Assembly: GCF_004208415.1 (NCBI RefSeq) | Contig: NZ_CP035758.1 | Location: forward strand, 186,001 to 250,000 | Source: Ktedonosporobacter rubrisoli | Lineage (GTDB): Bacteria; Chloroflexota; Ktedonobacteria; Ktedonobacterales; Ktedonobacteraceae | Length of the DNA: 64,000 bases | Direction of reading: 5' to 3' | In this document: positions 34,756-44,341 of the stretch, piece by piece | How positions within the stretch are numbered: position 1 is the first letter of the stretch | Layout of the letters: every line of letters begins with the position of its first letter | Notes under the pieces: generated by a model | The model's input: only the letters and a program-made list of their open reading frames with translations | Told to the model about the DNA's origin: nothing | The model's database searches: none | Program-made: the position numbers and the translations under genes

Positions 34756-35256
34756 GTGCAATTTGCAGATATCGTCCTTGTTGTTGGGGGAACATTAACA
34801 GGGCTACTCGCTGGAGTGTTCTACGCTTTTAGCGTGGCCATCGTACCGGCGCTCCGGAGCATAAAGGGGGAATCCCATATCGCGGCCATGCAAGCAATCA
34901 ATGTAAAGATTGAAAATCCAGTATTCTTTCTAAGCTTTTTTGGTCCAACCTTTCTCCTGCCCCTCGCGGCTTTTCTTTATCGGGGCCTGCCTCAATTCGG
35001 CCTGCTGGTAGTGGCTTCCATTCTGCACATCGTTGGGGCAAATGGTGCGACCATTGCGGGAGACATCCCCTTGAATAACGAGCTAGCCAAACGGGACGCC
35101 TATCAGCTTTCCGAAGCCGAAGCCGAGCAGATCCGCACAGAGTTCCAGAGGCCAGGGTCAGCCTGGATGAAATTCCATCATATCCGTACTTTTGCCGCAA
35201 TTGCGGCAACGGCTCTCGTGTTTATCGCTTGCCTATCAAAGAATACGTCAAGGTGA
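34756..35256 (+). CDS. DUF1772 (anthrone-oxygenase-like) membrane protein
   Basis: A 166-aa protein with four hydrophobic segments (FADIVLVVGGTLTGLLAG, FFLSFFGPTFLLPLAAF, FGLLVVASILHIVGANG, AAIAATALVFIACL) and a conserved NxPLNNELA element between segments 3 and 4 (GDIPLNNELAKRD). This matches DUF1772, whose members include anthrone oxygenases. The start is GTG 34756, 8 nt after GGGAGG; the longer frame from 34705 has no good site. It lies just left of the integrated element. Confidence 0.83.
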   Translation: MQFADIVLVVGGTLTGLLAGVFYAFSVAIVPALRSIKGESHIAAMQAINVKIENPVFFLSFFGPTFLLPLAAFLYRGLPQFGLLVVASILHIVGANGATIAGDIPLNNELAKRDAYQLSEAEAEQIRTEFQRPGSAWMKFHHIRTFAAIAATALVFIACLSKNTSR

Positions 35257-35284
35257 GGTTGTTTGTACAGAAGGTGGCTCTTCT

Positions 35285-35332
35285 AGAGACATGCAAGGGT
35301 GAAGTGTAGCGTCAAATTAATAATTCATCAAT
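35285..35332 (+). repeat. Left direct repeat (probable attL)
   Basis: 48 bp matching 40372-40419 with three mismatches; the last 30 bp (35303-35332) are identical. The shared part is AT-rich (…CAAATTAATAATTCATCAAT) and contrasts with the GC-rich element. Confidence 0.7.
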
Positions 35333-35345
35333 ATTCTACTAGACA

Positions 35346-36585
35346 TCAACTCAAAGGTGAACATGTCCCCTTATCCAGCTTCTCAGCGGGCTTGAGCAAC
35401 TCCTCTTGTTCCAAGGGCAAGGGCGTGAGAGCAACCTTGACAGCAGCCAGTCGAGATGGATTGCTCAGACAGGCGGCTTCGTGCTCCACAGCCTCTTGGT
35501 GCATGCCAGGTAAGACATGGGCGGGCATAGAGCCACAAGGTCATGGAGATATCGCTGTGGCCTAAGAGTTCCTTGACCACTTTGGGATGAATCCCTCACG
35601 CTAGGAGCATCGTGGCCACCGAGTGGCGCAGATCATGGAAGGTCACTTGGGGCAACCCTGCTGTGACCAACAGTTGGCGAAAATGCTGGTAGAGCAAGTG
35701 GCCAGCGCTCAGGGGTGTTCCTTTGCGGGTACAAAAGACCAGATTCTGCTCTTGCCAGCCTGGCCCGGCCCGTCGCTGTTCCTCCTCTTGCCGCTCTCGA
35801 TGCAAGATGAGGGCTCGTATCGCCAGTTCGGTGAGGGTAAGGCGTCGTTGGCTGCTTGCCGTCTTGGGAGGCGTACTGACAAAGCCTTGCTTCGGGATAG
35901 AGCCCAGCGTGCGTTGAACCAGCAGACTGCGGGCAGCAAGATCCACATCGCTCCAACGCAGGCCTAAGAGCTCCCCTTCACGCATCCCTGTGGTGCAGAC
36001 CAGGACATAGAGCGCTTCGAGCCGATTGCCTTTGACGACTGACAAGAGCTGGCCCAGTTGCTCAGGCGTGAGCACCAGGCGTTCTTCTTGGCGCCTGTGG
36101 GGAGGATCAAGCTGGTCAGCGACATTGCGGACAACGAGCTCCCAACGCACGGCATCACGAAGCGCATGATGCAGCACTTCGTGCAACCGGGCAATCGAGG
36201 AGGTTGCGGCGCCGGCAGCTCGTCGGTGCTGATAGAGCTGCTGGAGGTGCCGCACCGTGAGTTGTGCTAAGTGCAGGTGTCCAAGCATGGGCAGAATATG
36301 CAGCCGGATATCTTGTTCATAGGCCAGGTACGTACGAATACCCCGAGTGGGACGAATGGTCTCCTCCACCCAGGTGCTCAGATTGTCTCGCAAGCTGGGG
36401 TCAGTGACGAAAAGCTTGCCTTGATCGCGGGCGACCACGGCAGCATTTTTGGCAGCCAGAGCTTCTCGCTGGGTGGCAAAACACAATGTTTTGCGGCTGC
36501 CATCACGCTTGCCGATGGCAGCGATCCATTTGCCATCGCGCTTGCGTTGATAGACGGAGCCTTCTCCATTGGCACGTTTCTTCAT
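35346..36585 (-). pseudogene. Tyrosine recombinase (integrase), broken at the C-terminus
   Basis: Starting at MKKRANGEGSVYQRKRDGKW (ATG 36585), the frame shows an AP2-like DNA-binding domain, a SAM-like core-binding domain and a catalytic domain with TTGMREGELLGLRW (catalytic Arg) and FHDLRHSVATMLLA (HxxR). A TGA at 35598-35596 then interrupts; beyond it GIHPKVVKELLGHSDISMTL continues in frame. A frameshift near 35525 moves the last part (HVLPGMHQEAVEH) to another frame. The catalytic tyrosine lies after the stop, so the product is inactive. Confidence 0.85.
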
Positions 36586-36848
36586 CGTAACGATGGTCCT
36601 TTCCTCTCTCGTGGTGCCAGCAAGAAGCGGTGCTTCCTGCTGTCCAGGAGTCTGCTCCGTCTGCTGCTCTCCTGAAAGCACATTTCTAGCAGAGCACAGA
36701 CGGCTTGTGCTGTTCCTGGCTCTGCCCGCTCTGTCTCAGCATGCGGTGGGTTTCGTCGCAAGGAACGTGTGAAGCGCGCCATCCCTTTTGCAGGTGCGCT
36801 GCATCGTCTGCGCTCTGCGCCTGGCTGCAGCCAGCAGATCTTTCCTGC

Positions 36849-37190
36849 TCACATGCCTCTGGGGTCCTGGTTCTCCCAGCCGTGGGGAGAGGCAGGAGGG
36901 CGCTGTCTGGGAGCACGCCGCTTGCCACGTGAGATGCAGGGTGGTGGGGACTGGCAGGGAGCTTGGTGCTGCTGACGCTGCTGCAGCCAGGCAGAGAGTG
37001 CCGGAGGCCAGACGCGCACAGCGCGACCAAGATGCTGGACGGGCAAGCCCTCCTTGCGAATGAGACGGTAGAGGGTGGCCCGACTGATCTGTAACTGCTC
37101 TGCCGTCTGTTGGAGGGTCAGCAGCTGCGGCACGTCGGAAGCTGCCTCGTGCAGGGCTTGTGGCTGCGGCTCATGGGATGTGTTCGACAT
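36849..37190 (-). CDS. Excisionase-like helix-turn-helix protein
   Basis: A 113-aa protein with a MerR/excisionase-type HTH: LLTLQQTAEQLQISRATLYR, then LIRKEGLPVQHLGRAVRVWP (an HTH_17 pattern), then a basic, proline-rich tail. ATG 37190 was chosen because the HTH follows closely; the frame is open to 37451, but that extension looks non-coding. The ribosome binding site is weak. It is upstream of the integrase and co-directional, as recombination directionality factors usually are. Confidence 0.65.
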   Translation of the reverse strand: MSNTSHEPQPQALHEAASDVPQLLTLQQTAEQLQISRATLYRLIRKEGLPVQHLGRAVRVWPPALSAWLQQRQQHQAPCQSPPPCISRGKRRAPRQRPPASPHGWENQDPRGM

Positions 37191-37434
37191 GTTGCGGCTT
37201 TTCCGTGTTCTCAAGAGGGGGTGAGGGACAGCGCATTCACCCTGGTTGGGCCATCTGGCTTGGCAGAGAAGTGCTGCCACTCGTGCCACCCAGCCCTCTC
37301 GATCGAGCCACCATGTGCTCGCTCCTGGCTCGCGCTGCAGGTAGAGCAGGTGTACAAGGCAGCTGCAGCTTAAGGAAGCCAGTTCAGCGTTTGTGTATCC
37401 TGACCTTTCACACTCCTGCGAGGCTACCCGCTCA

Positions 37435-39018
37435 TCATTGACCGACAACATCGTGCAGGTAGTCGATGATGAGCTCCTGGTCTAGGTTCCCACCTGTGAG
37501 TCCAATGTAGCCGTCAGGACGCACGAGGACCAATGCGGCATCAGAAATGCCATAAGCCTGATAGGCGTGTCCAGCGCTATCGACGAGGGTGTACCTATCG
37601 TAGGTGTCTCTGTTACCTGCGCGTATGACCCTGTAAGCACGCAGGAGGTTGCTCTCTACAGTGGGAAGCCATGACACGGGCTGGTCGCTGAAGACGAGCA
37701 ACGTGAAGTGTGTCCCTTGGAACACCTCGAAGAACCGAACCGGCTCACCGCTTTCTGCACGCAGGCATGGAGCGTCGGGAGCGCGATCACCAGCACGGAT
37801 TCCTGTCGTGTCATCCAGGTCGCGGGAAAGCCTGCTGCTTCCATAGCTCACACTCAGTTGGGTTGGATCGACAGCGGAATCCTTGTTGAGAATCGCATTG
37901 GTGATGGATTCTGCAGCAGCAGAGGCACCGCCGGGACCAGCGAGGTTCTGGGCTGACATCGTGATCAGATTCTGCCGGACAATGGGAAGGCGTTCGGCCT
38001 GATAGGTCTCCAGAAGAGCGTTCGGTGCTCCTTTGAGAACGAGGGCCAGTTTCCAGCTCAGGTTGTAGGCATCCTGAATGCTCATGTTCATCCCTTGCTC
38101 TTGTCCAACATGAGCGGCATCCCCTGCGAGCAAGACGCGACCGCTACGGTAACGGTCCACCACGCGCAGGTTCCGTCGGTAGAGCGACTGCCAGGTGAGA
38201 TGGCTGAATTGGACGCCAGGCATCCCGATGCGCTCCTCGAAGAGCGCCTGGAACGTTTCAAGGGTTGGAGTGGGCAAGGTGCCATGCTTGCCTGATGAGA
38301 CAGTGGCAACAAAGAGCCAGGTGGCGGCTTTGATCATGGATTGCAGCGACACATATCCCCAGCTTGCATCGGTCCAGGTATGCCAATATCCCTTGTCCAA
38401 TCCGTTGACACTGAGATTACCCAACAGATAAGAGATCTCATCGTCCCAGGTTTCACCCAGAAAGGGGATCATGGCACCTTTGCGAACCGTGCTCGCCCCT
38501 CCATCACAGCCGACCAAGTAATTGGCCTTGATCACCTCGCGTTTGCCTGCGCGTATTACCTCCGCTGTGATATGATCACGATCTTGTGTGAAGCTGATCA
38601 ATCGACAGTCTCGTTCTACCTCGACACCAAAGGATGCCAGGCGCTCACGTAGCACGGTATCGGTCACCTGTTGGCTCACCATGAGAGAGGATCGGTAAGG
38701 AGCATCGGGGGTGGGAAGCGTGGCCGGATCGATGCTCCAAGCCGGATCAACCTCGCGCACGAGATGGTTGTCACGATCATAGAAGCGAGAAGGAAGGAAG
38801 GGTTCGGCAGAGGCAGAGAGTGCTTCGAGCAGACCCAGATCGAAGAATATTTCCTGGGTACGCGCACCAATGCCCCTGGCACGCGTCCCTGTGGGAAAAA
38901 CGCTTAACTTCTCAATGATGCGACAGGAGATGCCGCGACGGGCGAGATCAATGGCAAGGGTGAGGCCTGCTGGTCCCGCTCCAACAACGAAGACGTCGAG
39001 AGATGGTATGGTGGTCAT
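37435..39018 (-). CDS. FAD-dependent aromatic-ring hydroxylase (PheA/TfdB type)
   Basis: A 527-aa class A flavin monooxygenase. VFVVGAGPAGLTLAIDLARR is the FAD-binding loop near residue 10, YLVGCDGGASTVRKG is the DG motif near residue 175, and RVLLAGDAAHVGQEQGMNMS is the GD motif near residue 285. The C-terminal 150 residues form the thioredoxin-like domain of phenol-hydroxylase-type members. The start is ATG 39018 after GGGGAA; the frame is open to 39072. It is divergent from the TetR gene, its likely regulator, and is the metabolic cargo of the element. Confidence 0.87.
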   Translation of the reverse strand: MTTIPSLDVFVVGAGPAGLTLAIDLARRGISCRIIEKLSVFPTGTRARGIGARTQEIFFDLGLLEALSASAEPFLPSRFYDRDNHLVREVDPAWSIDPATLPTPDAPYRSSLMVSQQVTDTVLRERLASFGVEVERDCRLISFTQDRDHITAEVIRAGKREVIKANYLVGCDGGASTVRKGAMIPFLGETWDDEISYLLGNLSVNGLDKGYWHTWTDASWGYVSLQSMIKAATWLFVATVSSGKHGTLPTPTLETFQALFEERIGMPGVQFSHLTWQSLYRRNLRVVDRYRSGRVLLAGDAAHVGQEQGMNMSIQDAYNLSWKLALVLKGAPNALLETYQAERLPIVRQNLITMSAQNLAGPGGASAAAESITNAILNKDSAVDPTQLSVSYGSSRLSRDLDDTTGIRAGDRAPDAPCLRAESGEPVRFFEVFQGTHFTLLVFSDQPVSWLPTVESNLLRAYRVIRAGNRDTYDRYTLVDSAGHAYQAYGISDAALVLVRPDGYIGLTGGNLDQELIIDYLHDVVGQ

Positions 39019-39116
39019 GGCAGAAGTTTCCCCTTTCAGTTGCGCACTGTCTCTCCGATGGAGGCCGTGCATCTATCTGTCTGTGTATTGCAACACGTTC
39101 CTAGATATGTGATAGA

Positions 39117-39136
39117 ATGTTTCTTACAAGAAGCAT
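39117..39136. promoter_or_regulatory. Possible TetR operator in the divergent region
   Basis: ATGTTTCTTACAAGAAGCAT is a 20-bp near-palindrome (16 of 20 positions symmetric) midway between the hydroxylase and TetR genes. Confidence 0.4.
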
Positions 39137-39205
39137 AGGCGAAGGAGAGACGAGAAGCAAGAATCAGCTTCGCCACAATGCTGCATATGCAACAAGGAAG
39201 CAAAA

Positions 39206-39871
39206 ATGACGCACGAGCAGACGGATTTACGGGTGAGACGAACCCAGATGAACTTGCGCGAAGCCTTGATTGACCTGATTGAGGAAAAAGGGTTCGATGC
39301 CGTGACCGTGGGAGACATTGCCGAGCGGGCGATGGTGAACCGGGCGACGTTCTATCGCCATTACCCGGACAAATACGCTTTAGTCACTGGCATTTTTGAA
39401 GAAGCAGTCAAGCAGATGTTGCGCGAGATTCCCCTTCCAGAAAGCTTTGGGGCAATCACTCCGGCTTCTAGTGCAACGGAGGACGAAGCCAGGCAACACG
39501 ATGCGGCATTAGCGGTCTGGTCAGCCCTCTTCGAGCACCTCGCCAGGCACGCAAGGCTCTACCAGGTAATGCTTGGGAAACGCGGGAGTTCCTGGTTTAC
39601 TGCCCAAGTGCGCGACTCCTTTGCAGAGGCCATCCGAAGCCGCGCCAAGATACTCGCGAAACTGGGATTGAGCGTGAGAGCAACCGATGACCCGAACGTC
39701 GCTCCATTGGAGTTCGTGATCCTGTGCCTGGCGAACTGGTTTGTGGGAGTGCTGAGCTGGTGGATAGAGAATGGGATGCTCTCCTCTCCTCAGCAGATGG
39801 CGAGATGGAGCGCACGCACCGCCTACGCAATCGCTGGAGCCGTTACACCGACCACTCCGAATGAGCAATGA
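39206..39871 (+). CDS. TetR/AcrR family regulator
   Basis: A 221-aa repressor. The HTH reads VTVGDIAERAMVNRATFYRH followed by YPDKYALV near residues 35-62; the C-terminal domain is of the TetR_C_7-like kind with a large helical pocket. The ATG follows AAGGAAG. Divergent orientation with the hydroxylase and the shared 187-bp intergenic region indicate that it controls that gene in response to an aromatic ligand (inference). Confidence 0.88.
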   Translation: MTHEQTDLRVRRTQMNLREALIDLIEEKGFDAVTVGDIAERAMVNRATFYRHYPDKYALVTGIFEEAVKQMLREIPLPESFGAITPASSATEDEARQHDAALAVWSALFEHLARHARLYQVMLGKRGSSWFTAQVRDSFAEAIRSRAKILAKLGLSVRATDDPNVAPLEFVILCLANWFVGVLSWWIENGMLSSPQQMARWSARTAYAIAGAVTPTTPNEQ

Positions 39872-40371
39872 TCTTTTTGGCTTCCCTTCCCCAAATGCAT
39901 GGCTCAAAAGACGTTATTTGCCATCTGTAAACGTCTACCTTCTCTTGTATCAAAAGCCGAGAGAAGATCGCAGCGATGAAGAAGTGTCCCATTTTAGATG
40001 TGTAGTGCTAGGAATGGTCTAAGACCTTGACGACGGGATATCCCAACCGCTGAGGGTCAGGTGTGGGGGGTTGTCACTGAGGAGCAGCGTGAAGCAACAT
40101 CCTTCCAGGGAGGGGGAACTACCTCTCTCAGAGCATGATGATGCGCACCAGCGGCGAGAGCTGCGCACACAGGGAAACGGGAAGGGAGCTTGGTTTTTGA
40201 ACTGCTTGCGACCTTTTGGGAGGCTCGGGAACGCGCCAGCGAGGGTGGGGCCAAGCGCCACCCCTGCTCGAAGTGCCGCAGGGCCTGGCAGCAACGCTGA
40301 CAGCGACCACCAAAGATCAACTGATCTCCCAGGAGATATCAAGAACCAACTTCGCCATGGGGTGTGCTTCC
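39872..40371. other. Right end of the integrated element, no gene
   Basis: About 500 bp, GC-rich like the rest of the element. Frames open on several strands but none shows a domain or a ribosome binding site. Confidence 0.45.
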
Positions 40372-40419
40372 AGAGACATGCAGAGGTGCAGTGTAGCGTC
40401 AAATTAATAATTCATCAAT
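40372..40419 (+). repeat. Right direct repeat (probable attR)
   Basis: Counterpart of 35285-35332, same orientation, three mismatches in 48 bp; 40390-40419 is identical to 35303-35332. Confidence 0.7.
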
Positions 40420-40567
40420 GTTAGGCTATATTTCATGTAACTAAGCCAGCTTCAGAAACGTGATAGGGTCGTGCTGCCATAACTTCTTCGTAAGACAAAG
40501 AAGGAGCTTACAGCTAATCTTTCATAATTCTGTTGAGAAGACAGCTTAACTAGAAGGAGACTCTTGC

Positions 40568-42715
40568 GTGTCTGATCAATCCCAGCTCAACGAGAACAGT
40601 AAAAAGCAGAGCCTGGATACTGTACGGGAAAATGCCGAGAAGCAGTATCTCACGACAAACCAGGGAGTCCGCATTCCTCATACAGACGACTCACTCAAAG
40701 CAGGTGAGCGCGGCCCTACTTTGCTCGAAGACTTCCATTTACGTGAGAAGATCATGCATTTCGACCACGAGCGCATACCCGAGCGCGTAGTACACGCTCG
40801 TGGGGCCGGGGCGTACGGCTATTTTCAGGTCTATGAATCTATGGCAGAGTATACACGGGCCAGCTTCTTACAAAATCCGGCCGAGAAAACGCCAGTATTC
40901 GTGCGCTTCTCTACAGTTGTAGGCTCGCGCGGCTCAGCTGATACGGTGCGCGACGTACGCGGCTTTGCGACAAAGTTTTACACATCTGATGGCGTCTTTG
41001 ACCTGGTAGGTAACAATTTCCCAATCTTCTTCATTCAGGATGCAATTAAGTTTCCAGATCTGGTCCATGCAGTTAAGCCAGAGCCTGACAATGAGATGCC
41101 TCAGGCAGCCACAGCCCATGATACGGCCTGGGATTTCTTCTCCCTACTTCCCGAAGCAACCCATATGACAATGTGGCTTCTTTCTGATCGTGCACTTCCG
41201 CGTAGCTTCCGCATGATGGAAGGCTTTGGTGTCCATACCTTTCGCTTTATCAACGCGCAAGGGCGCGCACGCTTCGTCAAGTTCCATTGGAAGCCAGCTC
41301 TTGGCGCCCACTCAATGACCTGGGACGAAACCCAAAAGATGGCCGGACAAGATCCCGATTGGTTGCGGCGTGATCTTTGGGAGGCCATCGAGATGGGAGA
41401 TTACCCGGAATACGAGCTTGGTGTGCAGCTCTTTGAGGAAAGTGATGAGTTCGCCTTCCCATTTGATATATTGGACGCCACCAAGATCATACCCGAAGAG
41501 CTAGTCCCCGTAAGACGTATTGGAAAGCTTACCCTGAATCGCAATCCTGACAACTTTTTTGCCGAGACTGAACAGGTAGCCTTTCATCCGGGTCACGTTG
41601 TCTCGGGCATCGATTTCACAAATGATCCGCTCTTACAGGGTCGTCTCTTCTCCTACCTCGATACGCAACTTATTCGCCTGGGTGGCCCTAACTTTGCTGA
41701 AATCCCAGTGAATCGCCCTCTGGCTCCAGTCCACAACAATCAGCGCGATGGTTATATGCGTCAGACGATTAATACCGAGAAAGCCAGTTACTTCCCTAAC
41801 TCCCTAAGTCAGGGTTGTCCAATGCTCGCCCCCGAGTCGGCTCATGGCTACGTCCATTACAGCGAGAAGATTAACGCCCCTACGGTACGTACACGCAGTG
41901 ATAGCTTCAAGGACTACTTCAGCCAGGCTACACTTTTCTGGAAGAGCCTTTCGCCGGCCGAACAAGATCATCTGGTTGCAGCAGCCCATTTCGAGCTAGG
42001 TAAGGTTGAATCCAGGGCGATTCGTGAACGTATGGTGGGATTGTACGCTCATGTTGATCACGATCTAGCCAGGCGTATCGCCGAGGGCATAGGCGTCAAC
42101 ATCCCACAGGATAATCCGCGACCTGGCGTGCTCCCTCCGCAGGGCCGTCGCTCAGTTGAGCGCTCAGCCGCGCTCAGCCTGGAGAACTCGGCAAAAAATT
42201 CAATCAAGAGCAGGCGCATAGCTATTCTGGCAGCCGATGGAGTTGATGAGGGTACAATACAGAACATAAAGAAGGCGCTGGAGGAACGAGGGGCGCATAC
42301 GACATTGATAGCACCCAGGCTGGGCACAATCAAAGGAAAATCTGGCCAGGAACTAGCTGTTGATCAAAGCTCTCCAACCACAAGCTCTATTATGTATGAT
42401 GCAGTCTTTATCCCCAACGGCCAGCAGGGTATAGATCAGCTGCTCAAGCAAGGGTCTGCCCGCCATTTTGTGGCCGAAGCCTACAAGCATGGCAAGGCAA
42501 TTGCAGCCATTGGCGAAGGGATCGAGCTGCTCAAACAAGTGGATATTCCTAACCTCTCATTGAGCGGGACAAGCTCAAATGGAACATTGGTCAATGCTGC
42601 GGGCGTCATTACAGCGCAGAAGACGTCAGATTTCCAGGCCCTGGCAGAACAGTTTGCCCAGGCTATCGCTCAGCATCGCCACTGGACCCGTCAAGAAGAG
42701 TTAGTGCCAGCATAA
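40568..42715 (+). CDS. katE: Large-subunit monofunctional catalase (clade 2, HPII-like)
   Basis: A 715-aa haem catalase that disproportionates hydrogen peroxide in the cytosol. The core has [13 protein letters not shown] with the distal His, [37 protein letters not shown] with the distal Asn, and [18 protein letters not shown] with the haem-ligand Tyr. Residues after about 570 form the flavodoxin/GATase-like C-terminal domain ([20 protein letters not shown]) found only in large-subunit catalases. The start is GTG 40568 with AAGGAG at 8 nt. It stands alone, right of the integrated element. Confidence 0.95.
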   Translation: MSDQSQLNENSKKQSLDTVRENAEKQYLTTNQGVRIPHTDDSLKAGERGPTLLEDFHLREKIMHFDHERIPERVVHARGAGAYGYFQVYESMAEYTRASFLQNPAEKTPVFVRFSTVVGSRGSADTVRDVRGFATKFYTSDGVFDLVGNNFPIFFIQDAIKFPDLVHAVKPEPDNEMPQAATAHDTAWDFFSLLPEATHMTMWLLSDRALPRSFRMMEGFGVHTFRFINAQGRARFVKFHWKPALGAHSMTWDETQKMAGQDPDWLRRDLWEAIEMGDYPEYELGVQLFEESDEFAFPFDILDATKIIPEELVPVRRIGKLTLNRNPDNFFAETEQVAFHPGHVVSGIDFTNDPLLQGRLFSYLDTQLIRLGGPNFAEIPVNRPLAPVHNNQRDGYMRQTINTEKASYFPNSLSQGCPMLAPESAHGYVHYSEKINAPTVRTRSDSFKDYFSQATLFWKSLSPAEQDHLVAAAHFELGKVESRAIRERMVGLYAHVDHDLARRIAEGIGVNIPQDNPRPGVLPPQGRRSVERSAALSLENSAKNSIKSRRIAILAADGVDEGTIQNIKKALEERGAHTTLIAPRLGTIKGKSGQELAVDQSSPTTSSIMYDAVFIPNGQQGIDQLLKQGSARHFVAEAYKHGKAIAAIGEGIELLKQVDIPNLSLSGTSSNGTLVNAAGVITAQKTSDFQALAEQFAQAIAQHRHWTRQEELVPA

Positions 42716-42847
42716 GCACTGACAAGTGAGCGCGGCAGGCAAATAAAAGGACTTTTAAGGCTTGCTTAATGGCCAAACGCCGCAAGCCGCGCTCAACTTT
42801 TCTACAGCTGTCTTCATAAAGACTGAACCATGTGACAAAATAAGGAT

Positions 42848-43230
42848 ATGCGAGCATATTCTCAAGACCTGCTATGGCTCCGCATGTTGCATACAGTTGA
42901 CCAGGGAACGACGTGTGCAGAGATCATCGAGCTCTTTGCGGTGTCTCGATCCACAATCAAGCGCTACCTTAAACTGAGACGCGAAACCGGTGATGTGAAG
43001 CCCAAGGCCATAGCAGGGCGCTCATCCGAGATCGGGGCTGCGTTCCAAGCTGGACGGCTCTCGTACCTCGACGCGCCCCCGCTGCAACTCTCATCAAGCC
43101 TTGCCAGTTCTGGGAAACCACACACGGCACCCAGGTCAGTTCCGCGACCATGAGTCGTGCGATCAAGCACCTGAACTGGACCAGGAAGCAAAAGACAATA
43201 CGGGCAAGTGAGCAGGATACCCTTGGATAG
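42848..43230 (+). pseudogene. IS630-family transposase, truncated and frameshifted
   Basis: The frame from 42848 reads MRAYSQDLLWLRMLHTVDQG, then CAEIIELFAVSRSTIKRYLK, the IS630 N-terminal HTH. Around 43075 the homology moves to another frame (THGTQVSSATMSRAIKHLNW, then TRKQKTIRASEQD) and ends at a stop at 43230. The DDE catalytic domain is missing. Confidence 0.8.
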
Positions 43231-43361
43231 TTTATTCATTGTGGTTACCACTCAGACCCAGCTTCGTCTTGCCAGGTGGAAAGTGCTTCTTTGTGAGAAG
43301 TCATCTCATGTGGATAAGTACCAAGGCCAATCATTTGAGCCCCAAAAGATGGAGGAACAAC

Positions 43362-44042
43362 ATGCCTCGATTGCTTCTCTCAGGTGGAGGGAGTGCAGAA
43401 GACTCCTTCTTGCTTGATCAGTTGCTTGTTCAACTCACAGCCAGAGGGCCAATGCTCTATTTGCCCATTGCTCTGGACCCTCATCAAAGGCCATATGCCT
43501 CTTGCTATCAATGGATTCGATCTGTCTTTACCCCTTTAGGCCATGATTGCATCACCATGTGGAGTGATATCTCAGCAGCCAAGACAGAAGAAGATTTGAA
43601 GCCCTTTGTGGCACTTTATATCGGTGGAGGGAATACATTTAAACTGCTGCGTGATCTCAAACAAGCAAGATTTGATCAAGCCATACGGTCCTTTCTTCAG
43701 CATGGAGGCATCGTCTATGGCGGAAGTGCCGGGGCCATTATTTGCGGCCGGGACATTTCCACTGCTTCATTCCTTGATCATAATGACGTTGGACTGGAAG
43801 ACACAACAGGACTGGATTTGCTCCAGGGAGCTTCAGTCTGGTGCCATTATCAATCGGCAGATGACCAGCAGATCTTCAGTTTGGCTTCGCACTTGCAGCA
43901 TCCAATCATTGCCTTGAGCGAGAAAACGGGAGTATATGTGCAAGACAATATTGTGCTTGCTGTTGGGTTTGAGCCTGTTGTGGTCTTTCATCATGACATT
44001 CAACGAACCTTCCCTCCATCATCGGTGGTCCTCATTGAATAG
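43362..44042 (+). CDS. Peptidase S51 family protein (peptidase E / cyanophycinase-like)
   Basis: A 226-aa class I glutamine-amidotransferase-like serine peptidase. MPRLLLSGGGSAED opens the fold, ALYIGGGNTFKLLRDL is the family GGN motif, and YGGSAGAIICGRDI holds the nucleophile Ser (GxSAGA). Relatives cleave Asp-X dipeptides or cyanophycin. The ATG at 43362 follows GGAGGAA; upstream codons in the same frame look non-coding. It follows the IS630 relic directly and appears to be a single-gene unit. Confidence 0.85.
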   Translation: MPRLLLSGGGSAEDSFLLDQLLVQLTARGPMLYLPIALDPHQRPYASCYQWIRSVFTPLGHDCITMWSDISAAKTEEDLKPFVALYIGGGNTFKLLRDLKQARFDQAIRSFLQHGGIVYGGSAGAIICGRDISTASFLDHNDVGLEDTTGLDLLQGASVWCHYQSADDQQIFSLASHLQHPIIALSEKTGVYVQDNIVLAVGFEPVVVFHHDIQRTFPPSSVVLIE

Positions 44043-44341
44043 AGATGAAAGAGCATGGAAGCTGGCTTCTCCATAAGCCACATTTTTCTCCTGTTGCGGT
44101 GGCGCTCTTCGTAAAGAAGCTTTTCGACGAGGTTTCGCTGCTCCTGATTTTGAACGCCACTCGCAAACCGCCATTGCAGACCAACAATTTCTCAAGAGCT
44201 TGGTGATAGCTGGCTCAATTGTTTCGAAAACTACCGGTAGGAGCCTATAGCCATTCCAGTGTCAAGCAAGGATTGCAGCTACTTGAGAAGCGCGGAAAGC
44301 GCATCAACGCTCAGGCTCTCTTCTTTCTCGCCAGACGATCT
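44043..44341. other. Gap with no supportable gene
   Basis: Convergent 3' ends of the S51 peptidase and the PLP enzyme. A frame near 44258-44341 (SVKQGLQLLEKRGKRINAQA) looks protein-like but has no start and runs into the PLP gene on the other strand, so I do not call it. Confidence 0.35.

Larger units (their letters stand above)
35285..40419. mobile_element. Degenerate integrative element of about 5.1 kb
   Basis: Direct repeats of 48 bp bound a block visibly richer in GC than its flanks. It holds a tyrosine integrase pseudogene next to the left repeat, an excisionase-like HTH gene, and a cargo of aromatic-ring hydroxylase and TetR regulator. The layout is that of a small integrated element with attL and attR, now immobile because the integrase lacks its C-terminus. 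Confidence 0.65.

Noticed and set aside
40019..40402. 127-codon minus-strand frame at the right end of the integrated element
   Set aside because: Low-complexity, cysteine/serine-rich, no domain, and it crosses the direct repeat.
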